Source: Deltaproteobacteria bacterium (GTDB lineage: Bacteria > Myxococcota_A > Polyangia > Polyangiales > Houyiibacteriaceae). Taken from it: a stretch of 12,442 nucleotides of DNA. Made by a program: the position numbers and the translations under genes. Positions 1 to 8,665 of this stretch are shown piece after piece. The notes beneath the pieces were generated by a model. The model searched no databases. It worked only from the letters and a program-made list of their open reading frames with translations, and was not told the DNA's origin. Every line of letters starts with the position of its first letter. The first letter of the stretch is position 1. The stretch is from positions 1 to 12,442 of the forward strand of contig QMMB01000042.1 of NCBI GenBank assembly GCA_003647035.1, read 5' to 3'.

Positions 1-278
1 CTCCGTAGGAACCCTTCACGTTCTCCCGTTTCGAGAAGGCGCCGGAGAGATTGCCGCGCCGTCGGCGCGTTGCTCTCGTAGCAATGCAGCAGCCCGCTTT
101 GCTCCTCCCGGTCGAAAGACAGCCCGATGTACTCCTCACAGTCGACACACTGGTTGACCCGCACGGTGCGCATCTGCGGGGGACAATAGATAGTGGAATA
201 CGAGGAGGTCGTGCCATCCGCCGCCAGTGTCTGACGGACGCGAATCTCGAGCTCACAGTACCGAGCCTTTGATGCCAT
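1..278 (-). CDS. Partial protein with four-cysteine putative zinc-binding N-terminus (possibly a CBS-domain protein)
   Basis: The first 92 codons of a gene on the minus strand; the 3' part lies beyond the left edge. The start is ATG at 278, preceded by an AAGGA Shine-Dalgarno about 7 bases upstream. The visible protein has C32, a C44-V-D-C47 knuckle and a later H65-C66, arranged like a small zinc ribbon. I recall myxobacterial CBS-domain proteins that begin with a similar Cys-Pro ... CxxC ... Cys segment, but the CBS domains would lie outside the window, so this identity is a guess. It sits 66 bases downstream of dacB on the same strand and may be cotranscribed with it. It has no signal peptide in the visible part and is probably cytoplasmic. 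I am confident that the gene is real and unsure of its function. Confidence 0.7.
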   Translation of the reverse strand, partial: MASKARYCELEIRVRQTLAADGTTSSYSTIYCPPQMRTVRVNQCVDCEEYIGLSFDREEQSGLLHCYESNAPTARQSLRRLLETGEREGFLR

Positions 279-344
279 CGTGGTCCTTGGGGGAAGGGTA
301 CGCGGGAACGGGTCGCAGGGCTAGAGACCATAGCAGCGTCTGTT

Positions 345-1769
345 TTACGGCGCGGCGTAGTTGGCTAGCGCTCTGACGATCTCGTCGGCAAGCTGCTTGG
401 CGTCTCGTTGCCTCCCGGCGACCCCATTCGCCAAGAAGCTAAACGCCACCGATCGATCCTGGTCGCCGAACACATAGCCCGACAGGGCAACCACGTCCTT
501 CAACGTTCCCGTTTTCGCGCGCACCATTCTGGGGCGCGGAAGGTCTTTGAGGCGCGATTTGAGCGTTCCGTCGGAACCGCCGACCGCGAGGTGAGCGACG
601 TACTCGGCGCGGATAGCTGAGTCGCGATAGGCGGCGACCAAGGTCTGTGTCAGATGGCGGGGGGCGACCCGGTTTCCATCGAAGAGACCAGAACCGTTGA
701 CCATGACGAGGCCCTCGGTGTCGACGCCGTTCTTCATGAGCTCTTCGCGTACGACGATGGCGCCCTGCGCGGAGGTGCCCGGCTGTTGCACCTGTGCGCC
801 CATGATCTTCAATATCATTTCGGCCGTGAAATTGTCGCTCCACTTGCCCAGTGAATAAAGCAGCGAGCTGAGTGGAGCGGACGGCATGTCAGCGATCAAC
901 GGCTGCTTCTCGGTCGCCGCGCCGTACTCCACAGCCAGGTCGCCCCCGACGCCAGCCTTCTTCAGGGCGCGCACCAGTAGGCTCGCGGCATAGGCCTTCG
1001 GAGCCGGCACGCGCCGACGGTAGTACAACGTTCGCACCTGCCTCGGAATCGCGCCGTCGACACGAACTAAGAGGTGACCATCGCCCGTCAGCTTGTGATC
1101 GATGCGCGGCCTCGGTGGGCCTCCCTCCGTCGTCACCGTGCGGTTGTCGATGCGCACGTAGTCATCGGCAAGCACCCGGACGCGGGCCGGTCCGTCGACC
1201 TTGGGCCCCGGGCTGATGTGCACCACATAGCTGTTTCGGTTCACCGCAAACGCTGAGATCGCGGCCCGAAACGCCGCAGCCTCCTTCGGCTGCTGTTCGA
1301 ACGCTGGTGGCAGAATCTGATCGTCGAAATAACTATCGTCGATGATGATTCGATCGACGGTATCCACCCCTCGTAGATGCATGGCCTCGCCCAGTGCGGC
1401 CAGACCGGCGTATCCCAGGCTCGGATCACCAGATGGTCGAAGCACCAGCGTCGCCACATGCCCGTTTTCGATCTTTCCTTCGACCCTGGTGGCGGCGCGG
1501 AACGTGGGTCCCAGCCGCCAGAGGGCCGCCGCCGAGGTGAGGAGCTTTTGGTTGGACGCCGGGTTTCGGGGGCGTTCGGGTCGATTGCGGTACAGTTCCT
1601 CCGCATCGTGCAAGCGAACGACGTGAATCCCAAGCCCCCCGCCAAGCCCGGCCTGCCGTACCAGGTTCGCGATCGTCTGCGCAAGCGGCTCGGGCCCCTT
1701 GGCGCGCGCACCAGGGCTCACGACCAGCAGGCCAACGATCGCGAAACAAAGAAGCGCTCGGTGCGCCAT
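345..1769 (-). CDS. dacB: D-alanyl-D-alanine carboxypeptidase/endopeptidase, class C PBP4 type (peptidase S13)
   Basis: A 474-residue periplasmic penicillin-binding protein that removes the terminal D-Ala of peptidoglycan pentapeptides and can cut D-Ala-mDAP cross-links. Residues 1-23 form a Sec signal peptide ending in ARA. The three active-site motifs are all present: S72-N-Q-K75 (nucleophile Ser and general base Lys), S311-D-N313, and K419-T-G421. A segment around residues 140-190 with an IIDDSYFDD stretch and a later AFAVNRNS stretch is typical of S13 enzymes, which carry inserted domains between the first two motifs. Length fits the family (about 450-500). The ATG at 1769 is the natural start because it gives a full signal peptide. 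The gene is divergent from, and overlaps by 9 bases, the substrate-binding lipoprotein gene, so its promoter must lie within that gene's 5' coding region. All catalytic residues are intact. Confidence 0.95.
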   Translation of the reverse strand: MAHRALLCFAIVGLLVVSPGARAKGPEPLAQTIANLVRQAGLGGGLGIHVVRLHDAEELYRNRPERPRNPASNQKLLTSAAALWRLGPTFRAATRVEGKIENGHVATLVLRPSGDPSLGYAGLAALGEAMHLRGVDTVDRIIIDDSYFDDQILPPAFEQQPKEAAAFRAAISAFAVNRNSYVVHISPGPKVDGPARVRVLADDYVRIDNRTVTTEGGPPRPRIDHKLTGDGHLLVRVDGAIPRQVRTLYYRRRVPAPKAYAASLLVRALKKAGVGGDLAVEYGAATEKQPLIADMPSAPLSSLLYSLGKWSDNFTAEMILKIMGAQVQQPGTSAQGAIVVREELMKNGVDTEGLVMVNGSGLFDGNRVAPRHLTQTLVAAYRDSAIRAEYVAHLAVGGSDGTLKSRLKDLPRPRMVRAKTGTLKDVVALSGYVFGDQDRSVAFSFLANGVAGRQRDAKQLADEIVRALANYAAP

Positions 1770-3290
1770 CGTCTGCAGCCTAGCAGCGCGCTGCTTCTGC
1801 TCCTAGTGATCGGCCTTGGCTGCACGGAGCCCGAGGTTCACGACCCGAACGCTTTGGTCGTGATGCTCCCCCGGGACGCGGAACAGCTCGACCCCCGCTT
1901 TGTGAGTGACCCCTATGGCCTGCGCATCTCGCGGCTCCTCTTTGCCTCGCTGGTGACGATCGATCCGAGGACACTCGAGGTGATTCCGGACCTCGCGGAG
2001 TCGGTGACTGCGGTGAGCCCGACGCGATTCGAGGTGCGGCTCCGCGACGGACTGCGCTTCAGCGACGGCAGCCCCCTGGACGCACGAGACGTGGTGGCCA
2101 CCTTCGAGGGCGTCGTCGACCCGAGGCTCCGAAGCCGCTACGCGCATACCTATCGAAGGATCGCTGAGATGCGAGTGCCCGACCCGCGGACAATCGTCTT
2201 CATCCTCCGCGAGCCTCACGCCACCTTCCTCACGGACCTCGAGCTTCCAATCGTCCGGAGCGAGGACGCGTTTCGACGTGTCGCAACGCCCGACAACCCG
2301 TTACCGATCGGCGCGGGCCCCTTCCGTCTGCTCAAGCGCGAGCCAGGGGTTCTCGAGCTAACCGCCAACCCGCATTGGCACCGGGGAACACCGAAGTACC
2401 CAAACCTGCGATTTGTCGTCATCCGTGACGACAATACCCGGGCACTGCGAATGCTCGCGGGGCAGGGCGACCTCGCCATTGCGTCGATACCTCCACTCCT
2501 ACTGCCCTTGTTTCGAGACGACCCGCGATTCGAAACGCGGCGGGTTGCAGGAATCTCCACGATGTATCTCGGGTTTCACACCGCCTCATCGAAGCTCGAT
2601 GACGTTCGGGTGCGGCGCGCGATTGGATACGCGATCGACCGGGATCTGCTGGTGCGCGCGAAGTACGACGGCCTCGCGCGGGTCACTGATAGTTGGATCC
2701 CGCAGGGCCATTGGGCGCACGTCGATACAGCGCCACCGCGCCCCTTCGACCCCGACAAAGCTCGCCTCTTGTTGGACGCCGCCGGGTTCCCGGACCCACC
2801 GGGCTCGGAGCCTCGCATGCGTCTCGTGCTCCGAACCACTTCCGAACGCTTTCGTCAGTCGGTCGCGCGCGCGATCGCGGCGATGCTGAGGGAGGTCGGC
2901 ATAGAGGTCGACGTGCGGCCCTCGGAAGCCGCGACGCTGATCTCGGACCTCAACCGGGGCCGCTTCGAGATCACGCTGCTGCAAGTGCCCGAGGTGATCG
3001 AGCCTCACGTCCTCAGCTGGTTTTTCGACTCGTCACGAATTCCCGGTTCGGAAAACGAAGGCGCGAACCGATGGCGCTACCGAAATGAGGAGCTCGATGG
3101 GCTCTTCGAGGTGGGCAGAACCCAAGTCGATCGGCAGCGGCGTCGGTCGGCCTATGCGCGAGTCCAGAACATCCTTGCCCGTGACCTTCCCGTGCTGCCC
3201 TTGTGGCAGCCGGACACGGTCGCGGTCGTCCGTCGCGAGTCGAGCTTCGAGGTGCCCCGAGACGGACGCTTCGGCACGCTGGCGTTCTGA
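1761..3290 (+). CDS. ABC transporter substrate-binding lipoprotein, peptide/oligopeptide family (SBP_bac_5)
   Basis: About 509 residues, the usual size for family 5 solute-binding proteins (OppA/DppA/MppA type). I place the start at GTG 1761, with an AAAGAAG-like ribosome site just upstream. This gives a short basic N-terminus, a leucine-rich core and a lipoprotein-type cysteine at C21 (IGLGC), so the mature protein should be lipid-anchored facing the periplasm. The frame stays open upstream to 1377, but that part is antisense to dacB and is not a credible signal peptide. The family signature lies near residues 92-116 (LRDGLRFSDGSPLDARDV). A DDVRVRRAIGYAIDRD stretch (about residue 280) and a C-terminal ARDLPVLPLWQP stretch are also typical. 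No permease or ATPase genes are nearby, so it is an orphan binding protein. Beside dacB, a plausible ligand is a peptidoglycan peptide, as for MppA; that is inference. Confidence 0.9.
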   Translation: MRHRLQPSSALLLLLVIGLGCTEPEVHDPNALVVMLPRDAEQLDPRFVSDPYGLRISRLLFASLVTIDPRTLEVIPDLAESVTAVSPTRFEVRLRDGLRFSDGSPLDARDVVATFEGVVDPRLRSRYAHTYRRIAEMRVPDPRTIVFILREPHATFLTDLELPIVRSEDAFRRVATPDNPLPIGAGPFRLLKREPGVLELTANPHWHRGTPKYPNLRFVVIRDDNTRALRMLAGQGDLAIASIPPLLLPLFRDDPRFETRRVAGISTMYLGFHTASSKLDDVRVRRAIGYAIDRDLLVRAKYDGLARVTDSWIPQGHWAHVDTAPPRPFDPDKARLLLDAAGFPDPPGSEPRMRLVLRTTSERFRQSVARAIAAMLREVGIEVDVRPSEAATLISDLNRGRFEITLLQVPEVIEPHVLSWFFDSSRIPGSENEGANRWRYRNEELDGLFEVGRTQVDRQRRRSAYARVQNILARDLPVLPLWQPDTVAVVRRESSFEVPRDGRFGTLAF

Positions 3291-3312
3291 GCGCGCAGTG
3301 GTACCGTGCAGC

Positions 3313-4611
3313 GTGATCCTGAGGGACCCGGTCCACGGTTTGATCGCCTTCGAAGGCATGGCGGAGCGGGTGATCCGTTCCCTCCTCGATACACGGGAGG
3401 TACAGCGCCTGCGCCGCGTTCGGCAGCTTGGGCTCGCGTCCCTGGTCTTTCCGGGCGCAGAACACACCCGCTTTTCACACGCTGTCGGCACGGCGCACAT
3501 CATGCAGTCCCTTCAGCGCCGGCTCGATGTGTGCAGCGACGACCTGCCGGCCGACCAGAAGCTCGACGATGAAGCCAGGGCCGAAGGCCTAGCCGCCGCG
3601 CTACTTCACGACTTGGGTCACGGGCCGTTTTCGCATCTTTTCGAGGAGGTGCTCCCCCACGCCAAACATCACGAGCAGTGGACACAGGAGATCATTCTCG
3701 ATCCATCGACCGAGGTGCACCAGGCTCTCCAGTCGATCTCAGCGGGCATGGCGGAGCGGGTCGCGGGGTTACTGAGCGGCAACTACCGGCTCGGCTACCT
3801 CAGTCAAAGCGTCAGCGGTACGTTGGACGTAGATCGGGCTGACTACCTGCTCCGTGACAGCCACATGACGGGCGTTCGCTACGGGTTGTACGACCTCGAC
3901 TGGTTGCTGCAGGCGTTGACGTTTGCGTGTGTGGATGACCGGTGGGTTCTTGCTGTGCAAGGCCCCAAGGGCTTGCCGCCAGTGGAGAGCTTCTTCCTCG
4001 GACGCCACTTCATGCACCAACAGGTGTACCACCACAAGACCACGCGCGCGGCAGACGCCCTGGTGCGTGCGATCTTCATGAGGGTGAGCGAGCTAATCTC
4101 GGACGGCACCCCGCCAGACCCGCTGCTGCCTGCATTTCGGGCGGCCGCCCTTGGTGAGTTGGTCTCGCTCGACGAACACCTACAGATGGACGACGCGGAG
4201 CTGCTGACCTGCCTGAGCGCATGGGAACGCGGAGGCGACCCCACGCTTGCTCAGCTCAGCAAACGCCTTCGCTGCCGGCAGCTTCCAAAAACAATGCCAC
4301 TTCCCGACAACCGGCCGGACCTATGGAGCGAAGCGCTCGCGCGCGTCGAGGAAATCGTCGCCATCGGAGGACTTCGTCCCGACCTCACGGTCTGGCTCGA
4401 TGTCGCCGAGGACGTGCCTTACAGCGAACCCATCGACGGCAGCACCGATGGCATGTGGGTGACGCGCCGCCACCAACCTCTACAGCGCCTGGGCGACGCG
4501 TCCTTCCTTCGCGGCCCACTCCGAAACAAACGCATCGAGCGTCCGCGTCTCATCTTTCCGGTAGAGTTCCGGGACGAGGTGGTCGCAGCGATGCATCAGG
4601 TGCTCGAGTGA
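3313..4611 (+). CDS. HD-domain phosphohydrolase, SAMHD1/YwfO-like (putative dNTP triphosphohydrolase)
   Basis: About 432 residues. Proteins of this family are metal-dependent HD hydrolases, several of which cleave dNTPs to deoxynucleoside and triphosphate in the cytoplasm. The N-terminal RDPVHG motif (residues 4-9) is the classic opening of the group. Metal and catalytic residues are visible: H51-T-R-F-S-H56 (compare H167 of SAMHD1), H99-D100 in LLHDLGHGPFSH, and a LDVDRADYLLRDS stretch at residues 171-183 supplying the distal aspartate. H119-H120-E121 matches the (H)HE segment of SAMHD1. The start is uncertain: GTG 3313 gives MILRDPVHG, while in-frame GTG 3298 adds five residues; neither has a strong Shine-Dalgarno. 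It follows the binding-protein gene by about 22 bases or less and is probably cotranscribed with it. Substrate is inferred from family only; related HD proteins can act on other nucleotides. Confidence 0.88.
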   Translation: MILRDPVHGLIAFEGMAERVIRSLLDTREVQRLRRVRQLGLASLVFPGAEHTRFSHAVGTAHIMQSLQRRLDVCSDDLPADQKLDDEARAEGLAAALLHDLGHGPFSHLFEEVLPHAKHHEQWTQEIILDPSTEVHQALQSISAGMAERVAGLLSGNYRLGYLSQSVSGTLDVDRADYLLRDSHMTGVRYGLYDLDWLLQALTFACVDDRWVLAVQGPKGLPPVESFFLGRHFMHQQVYHHKTTRAADALVRAIFMRVSELISDGTPPDPLLPAFRAAALGELVSLDEHLQMDDAELLTCLSAWERGGDPTLAQLSKRLRCRQLPKTMPLPDNRPDLWSEALARVEEIVAIGGLRPDLTVWLDVAEDVPYSEPIDGSTDGMWVTRRHQPLQRLGDASFLRGPLRNKRIERPRLIFPVEFRDEVVAAMHQVLE

Positions 4612-4672
4612 CAGTCCGAGCGCGAACGGGCGATTTGCGGTAAGGTCAGGGCTAGACGGAACCGGTTGGGGG

Positions 4673-6022
<1,350 letters not shown>

Positions 6023-6038
6023 GGCGGATGCACCGCGG

Positions 6039-6383
6039 CTACTGGGACTGCTCTTCACGAGCCGCGTCAATACGTTGCTCGCGATCGTAGGCGTGCCCGA
6101 CGACGTCCTGGAACTGCCTCGAGACTATCTCGGGCACCTGCGAGGCACCCGCATCGTGCGCAGGGGGCTGCGTCACGTTGTGCACTTGCTCCCCGATCTC
6201 TATGGTGATGCGATCGGTCGCGGCACTGACGTCTCGCCCGAGCTCCTGCGCCTCATCGGTGTCGGCGACCCGCATGAGATGCTGGAAGGCCGAGCGCTCG
6301 CCGAGCTGAACGAAAAAGAGGAGGTACACCAGGAAGGCCAGGACGGCGCCCCTCCACATCAGCCTCATCGATCGCTTGATCAT
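6039..6383 (-). CDS. Small single-pass membrane protein of unknown function, translationally coupled to the upstream regulator
   Basis: I do not recognise a named family. The 114-residue protein begins with a basic tail (K3, R4, R7, R11) and one hydrophobic helix at about residues 9-28, rich in Leu/Phe/Val/Tyr. By the positive-inside rule, the remaining 85 or so residues face the periplasm. That part is hydrophilic and probably helical (ADTDEAQELGRDVSAATDRI), with a central Pro/His-containing linker and an acidic-basic C-terminal tail ending EEQSQ. There is no cysteine, so it is not a lipoprotein. I chose ATG 6383 because it overlaps the TGA of the NtrX-like regulator as ATGA (6380-6383), the standard arrangement for coupled translation; the frame is open further upstream but only as a shadow of the regulator. 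The regulator coupling suggests a partner or modulator, but this is inference. Confidence 0.8.
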   Translation of the reverse strand: MIKRSMRLMWRGAVLAFLVYLLFFVQLGERSAFQHLMRVADTDEAQELGRDVSAATDRITIEIGEQVHNVTQPPAHDAGASQVPEIVSRQFQDVVGHAYDREQRIDAAREEQSQ

Positions 6384-7777
6384 GCCTCTTCCCGACGGAT
6401 ACCATAACTCCGCATTTTCTTGTGACGGTTGGTGCGCTCCACGCCGAGAATCGTCGCGGCCCGGGAGATGTTCCAACCCGCTTCGTCCAGCGTCTGAAGG
6501 ATGTAATCCTTCTCGGCGCGGCTACGATACTCGCGCAAAGTCAGGCGTTCACCCCCGCCGTCGCGCGCGGCGGGCAGGTCAGACGGTGGGGAAGACTGGC
6601 GTCGAGCTTCGCTGAGCATCCCCTCTTCAGGCAGATCGTCGAGCGTGATCCTGTCACCGCTCAAGATCGCCATCCGCTCCACGACGTTTCGGAGCTCACG
6701 CACGTTGCCAGGCCATTGCCGCTCTGCGAGCGCGTCGAGGACATCCTCGTCGATCGGCTTCTCCCGTAGCCCATTCTCCAGAGAAAACTCTTGGAGGAAG
6801 CCCGTGGCCAACAGGACGACATCGGACCTTCTCTCGCGGAGCGGTGGGCTCACGATGGGGACGACGTTGAGGCGAAAGTAGAGATCCTCTCGAAAATGTC
6901 CGTCTCTCACCTCGAGCTCCAGGTCCTTGTTGGTGGCTGCCAGCACGCGCACGTCGATCGCGATGGTTTTCTCGCCACCCACGCGAGAGATTTCGCCGCT
7001 CTGAAGCGCACGCAACACCTTGGCTTGAGCACTCGCGCTCATGTCGCCGATTTCATCGAGGAACAGAGTGCCGCCATTGGCGAGCTCGAACAGACCCTTC
7101 TTGCGGCCTTGCGCGCCTGTGAATGCGCCGCGCTCGTAGCCGAAGAGCTCGCTTTCGATCAATTCCGCCGGGATGGCAGCGCAGTTCACTTTGACGAAGG
7201 GCTTGTCCGCGCGCGGGCTGAGTCGATGAATCGCGCGCGCGACCAACTCTTTTCCGGTTCCGCTTTCCCCAAAGATGAGCACACGCCCGTTGGTCGGCGC
7301 GACCTTCTCGAGCTGCGCGAACAGAGCGCGCATGACGCGGCTCTCGCCGATCATTTCGTACCGGTGCTCGACGTGGGCGCGCAGCTGCTCGACCTCACGT
7401 TGCAGTTGCCAGGTCTGCAGCGCGTTGCGAACGGTGACCAAGATGCGATCCCGATCGAGTGGCTTCTCGAAAAAGTCGGTCGCACCGAGCTGCACGGCTT
7501 GGACCGCCTCCGCGACCGACGCGTGGCCCGACACCATGAGCACGGGAAGCCTTCGCGTCTCCGGTTCGCTGCGAATCTTCTGGAGTGCTTCGATGCCGCT
7601 CATCTTCGGAAGGCGCACGTCGAGTATGAGCAGGTCTACCTCTTGGCTGCCGAGGGTCTCGAGACACTGTTCCGCTGACGACGCCTCGAGTGTGTTGAAC
7701 CCGGAGCCTTCGAGCACCATTCGTAGAGTACGCCGGATGTTTTTTTCATCGTCGACGACGAGAATTGTGGCAGCCAT
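6380..7777 (-). CDS. Sigma-54-dependent response regulator, NtrC/NtrX-like
   Basis: 465 residues: receiver, AAA+ and Fis-type DNA-binding domains in order. The receiver has D9-D10, phospho-acceptor D53, S83 and K105. The AAA+ part has Walker A (170-177, GESGTGKE), a complete GAFTGA (217-222) and Walker B D241-E242. A Q-rich linker follows the receiver (about residues 120-138, QTWQLQREVEQLRAHVEHR). The C-terminal helix-turn-helix reads NISRAATILGVERTNRHKKM, and this RTN.HK.M ending resembles NtrX-type proteins. ATG 7777 gives a correct receiver start. The stop codon overlaps the start of the small membrane protein. It is divergent from the STAS gene with a 61-base spacer, and convergent with the regulator at 4673-6022. 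No partner kinase is visible. Target promoters cannot be told from the sequence. Confidence 0.95.
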   Translation of the reverse strand: MAATILVVDDEKNIRRTLRMVLEGSGFNTLEASSAEQCLETLGSQEVDLLILDVRLPKMSGIEALQKIRSEPETRRLPVLMVSGHASVAEAVQAVQLGATDFFEKPLDRDRILVTVRNALQTWQLQREVEQLRAHVEHRYEMIGESRVMRALFAQLEKVAPTNGRVLIFGESGTGKELVARAIHRLSPRADKPFVKVNCAAIPAELIESELFGYERGAFTGAQGRKKGLFELANGGTLFLDEIGDMSASAQAKVLRALQSGEISRVGGEKTIAIDVRVLAATNKDLELEVRDGHFREDLYFRLNVVPIVSPPLRERRSDVVLLATGFLQEFSLENGLREKPIDEDVLDALAERQWPGNVRELRNVVERMAILSGDRITLDDLPEEGMLSEARRQSSPPSDLPAARDGGGERLTLREYRSRAEKDYILQTLDEAGWNISRAATILGVERTNRHKKMRSYGIRREEA

Positions 7778-7780
7778 GCA

Positions 7781-7801
7781 ACGCCGCTTATATCACGGCG
7801 T
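7781..7801. promoter_or_regulatory. Inverted repeat in the divergent spacer between the NtrX-like regulator and STAS gene
   Basis: The 6-base arms ACGCCG (7781-7786) and CGGCGT (7796-7801) flank an A/T-rich 9-base centre. The element begins four bases upstream of the regulator's ATG and lies upstream of the STAS start. The surrounding A/T-rich patch contains TATAAG (minus strand) and TATTAT (plus strand), which could serve as -10 elements, but no good -35 match is present for either. It could be an operator or a small RNA hairpin at the regulator's 5' end. Evidence is positional only. Confidence 0.3.
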
Positions 7802-7838
7802 ATTATGGGCCACCCAAAGAGTGATAGGGTTGGGGCTC

Positions 7839-8654
7839 GTGAAGCAAGGGGAGTCCGCTACGGAACGCTTCGAGGCGTTCCTCGAAGATGTGAGGCCACC
7901 GACGGGAGGCGTCGCCTACGCGGAGCTCGCGGCGGAGGTCTCGCCGCTCTTGCCGCTGCTGGGCGAGCTGCCTGTGGATGAACGCACCCGCGGGGACTAC
8001 GAATCGTTCGGATTCCGTGAGTGTTTCGCGGTACTGACGCTGTTGGGTCGGCGTCTCGCCTTGCTCGACCTCACGCCGACGGCCGCGATTCAAGTGGTGG
8101 CGCTCGCCGTCCGCTCCATCGAGCGCCCGCAAGAAACGTTCTCGCGAGAGTTTGCGCAGCGCGCTGTCGAGGCATCCATGGAAGGGTTCGTTCTCGGGCG
8201 CGAGGAACGAAGTGCGCAGACCGCGGAAGCGCGCGCGTCCAAACCGCTACGCCCTTTGCGCATCGGCGACGCGGTGTTCGCGTTGATCCTGTCGGGGGTG
8301 CACGAGCCGGCGGTCTTGAGCGAGTGTGTCGACGCGCTCGGACGCGCGATGCTCAACTCTGACGTCGAGATGGCGGTCGTCGATGTCACCCAGATCGGCG
8401 ACCCGAATCGGGAACGAGCGACGGCAATCTTCGCGGCCGACGAGATCACGAGGATGCTCGGCGGCGTCTGTGTGTTCACCGGCGTCGATGCTCGATGGAG
8501 AGCGGCCGCTGCCGACGCGCGCATCCCTCTAGACGAGCTACAGATCGCCCTCGACCTCCGTGGAGCTGTCGCCGCTGCGCAGGCGATGGCCGCGGGCGCC
8601 AACGACATGGCAAAACCAACCTGGCGCGCGCTGCTCGACCGACTCCGCCGATGA
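7839..8654 (+). CDS. STAS-domain protein, possibly RsbR/RsbS-like with altered phosphosite
   Basis: 271 residues from GTG 7839, which follows a GGGTTGGGG tract. In-frame ATG 7776 and GTG 7821 are alternative starts; 7776 would overlap the divergent regulator's start codon. The N-terminal 140 residues are predicted helical and unrecognised. Residues from about 145 to 260 resemble a STAS domain: a first strand (DAVFALILSG), a helix, a strand (MAVVDVTQIGD, around 178-188), a helix with MLGG, a strand (VCVFTGVDARW) and a last helix (LRGAVAAAQAMA). In RsbR/RsbS-type proteins the second strand is followed by a phosphorylated D-S/T pair; by eye the matching position here is N190-R191, so kinase control may be lost. 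No signal peptide or membrane segment is seen. It is divergent from the NtrX-like regulator and may share its regulatory region. It could be a scaffold or anti-anti-sigma relative; its role is unknown. Confidence 0.75.
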   Translation: MKQGESATERFEAFLEDVRPPTGGVAYAELAAEVSPLLPLLGELPVDERTRGDYESFGFRECFAVLTLLGRRLALLDLTPTAAIQVVALAVRSIERPQETFSREFAQRAVEASMEGFVLGREERSAQTAEARASKPLRPLRIGDAVFALILSGVHEPAVLSECVDALGRAMLNSDVEMAVVDVTQIGDPNRERATAIFAADEITRMLGGVCVFTGVDARWRAAAADARIPLDELQIALDLRGAVAAAQAMAAGANDMAKPTWRALLDRLRR

Positions 8655-8665
8655 AACGCCTTACG

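Noticed and set aside
1377..1760. Upstream extension of the binding-protein frame
   Set aside because: This part is antisense to dacB and gives a non-secretory N-terminus; GTG 1761 directly yields a lipoprotein signal peptide.
3085..3312. Upstream extension of the HD-protein frame
   Set aside because: It overlaps the end of the binding-protein gene in another frame, and the conserved RDPVHG opening begins only at 3322, just after GTG 3313.
4660..4667. AACCGGTT palindrome just before the NtrC-type regulator start
   Set aside because: An 8-base palindrome is common by chance in such GC-rich DNA, and it overlaps the ribosome site region without other supporting elements.
6023..6038. Possible terminator between the convergent regulator and small membrane protein genes
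   Set aside because: Only a 4-base GCGG/CCGC stem is visible, with no T-run on either side.
6791..7678. Plus-strand open frame of 295 codons inside the NtrX-like regulator
   Set aside because: It is wholly antisense to conserved AAA+ and receiver sequence and has no recognisable feature.
7275..7838. Upstream extension of the STAS-protein frame
   Set aside because: It lies antisense within the NtrX-like regulator and is Ser/Arg-rich without domain likeness; the start is placed after the regulator's own start codon.
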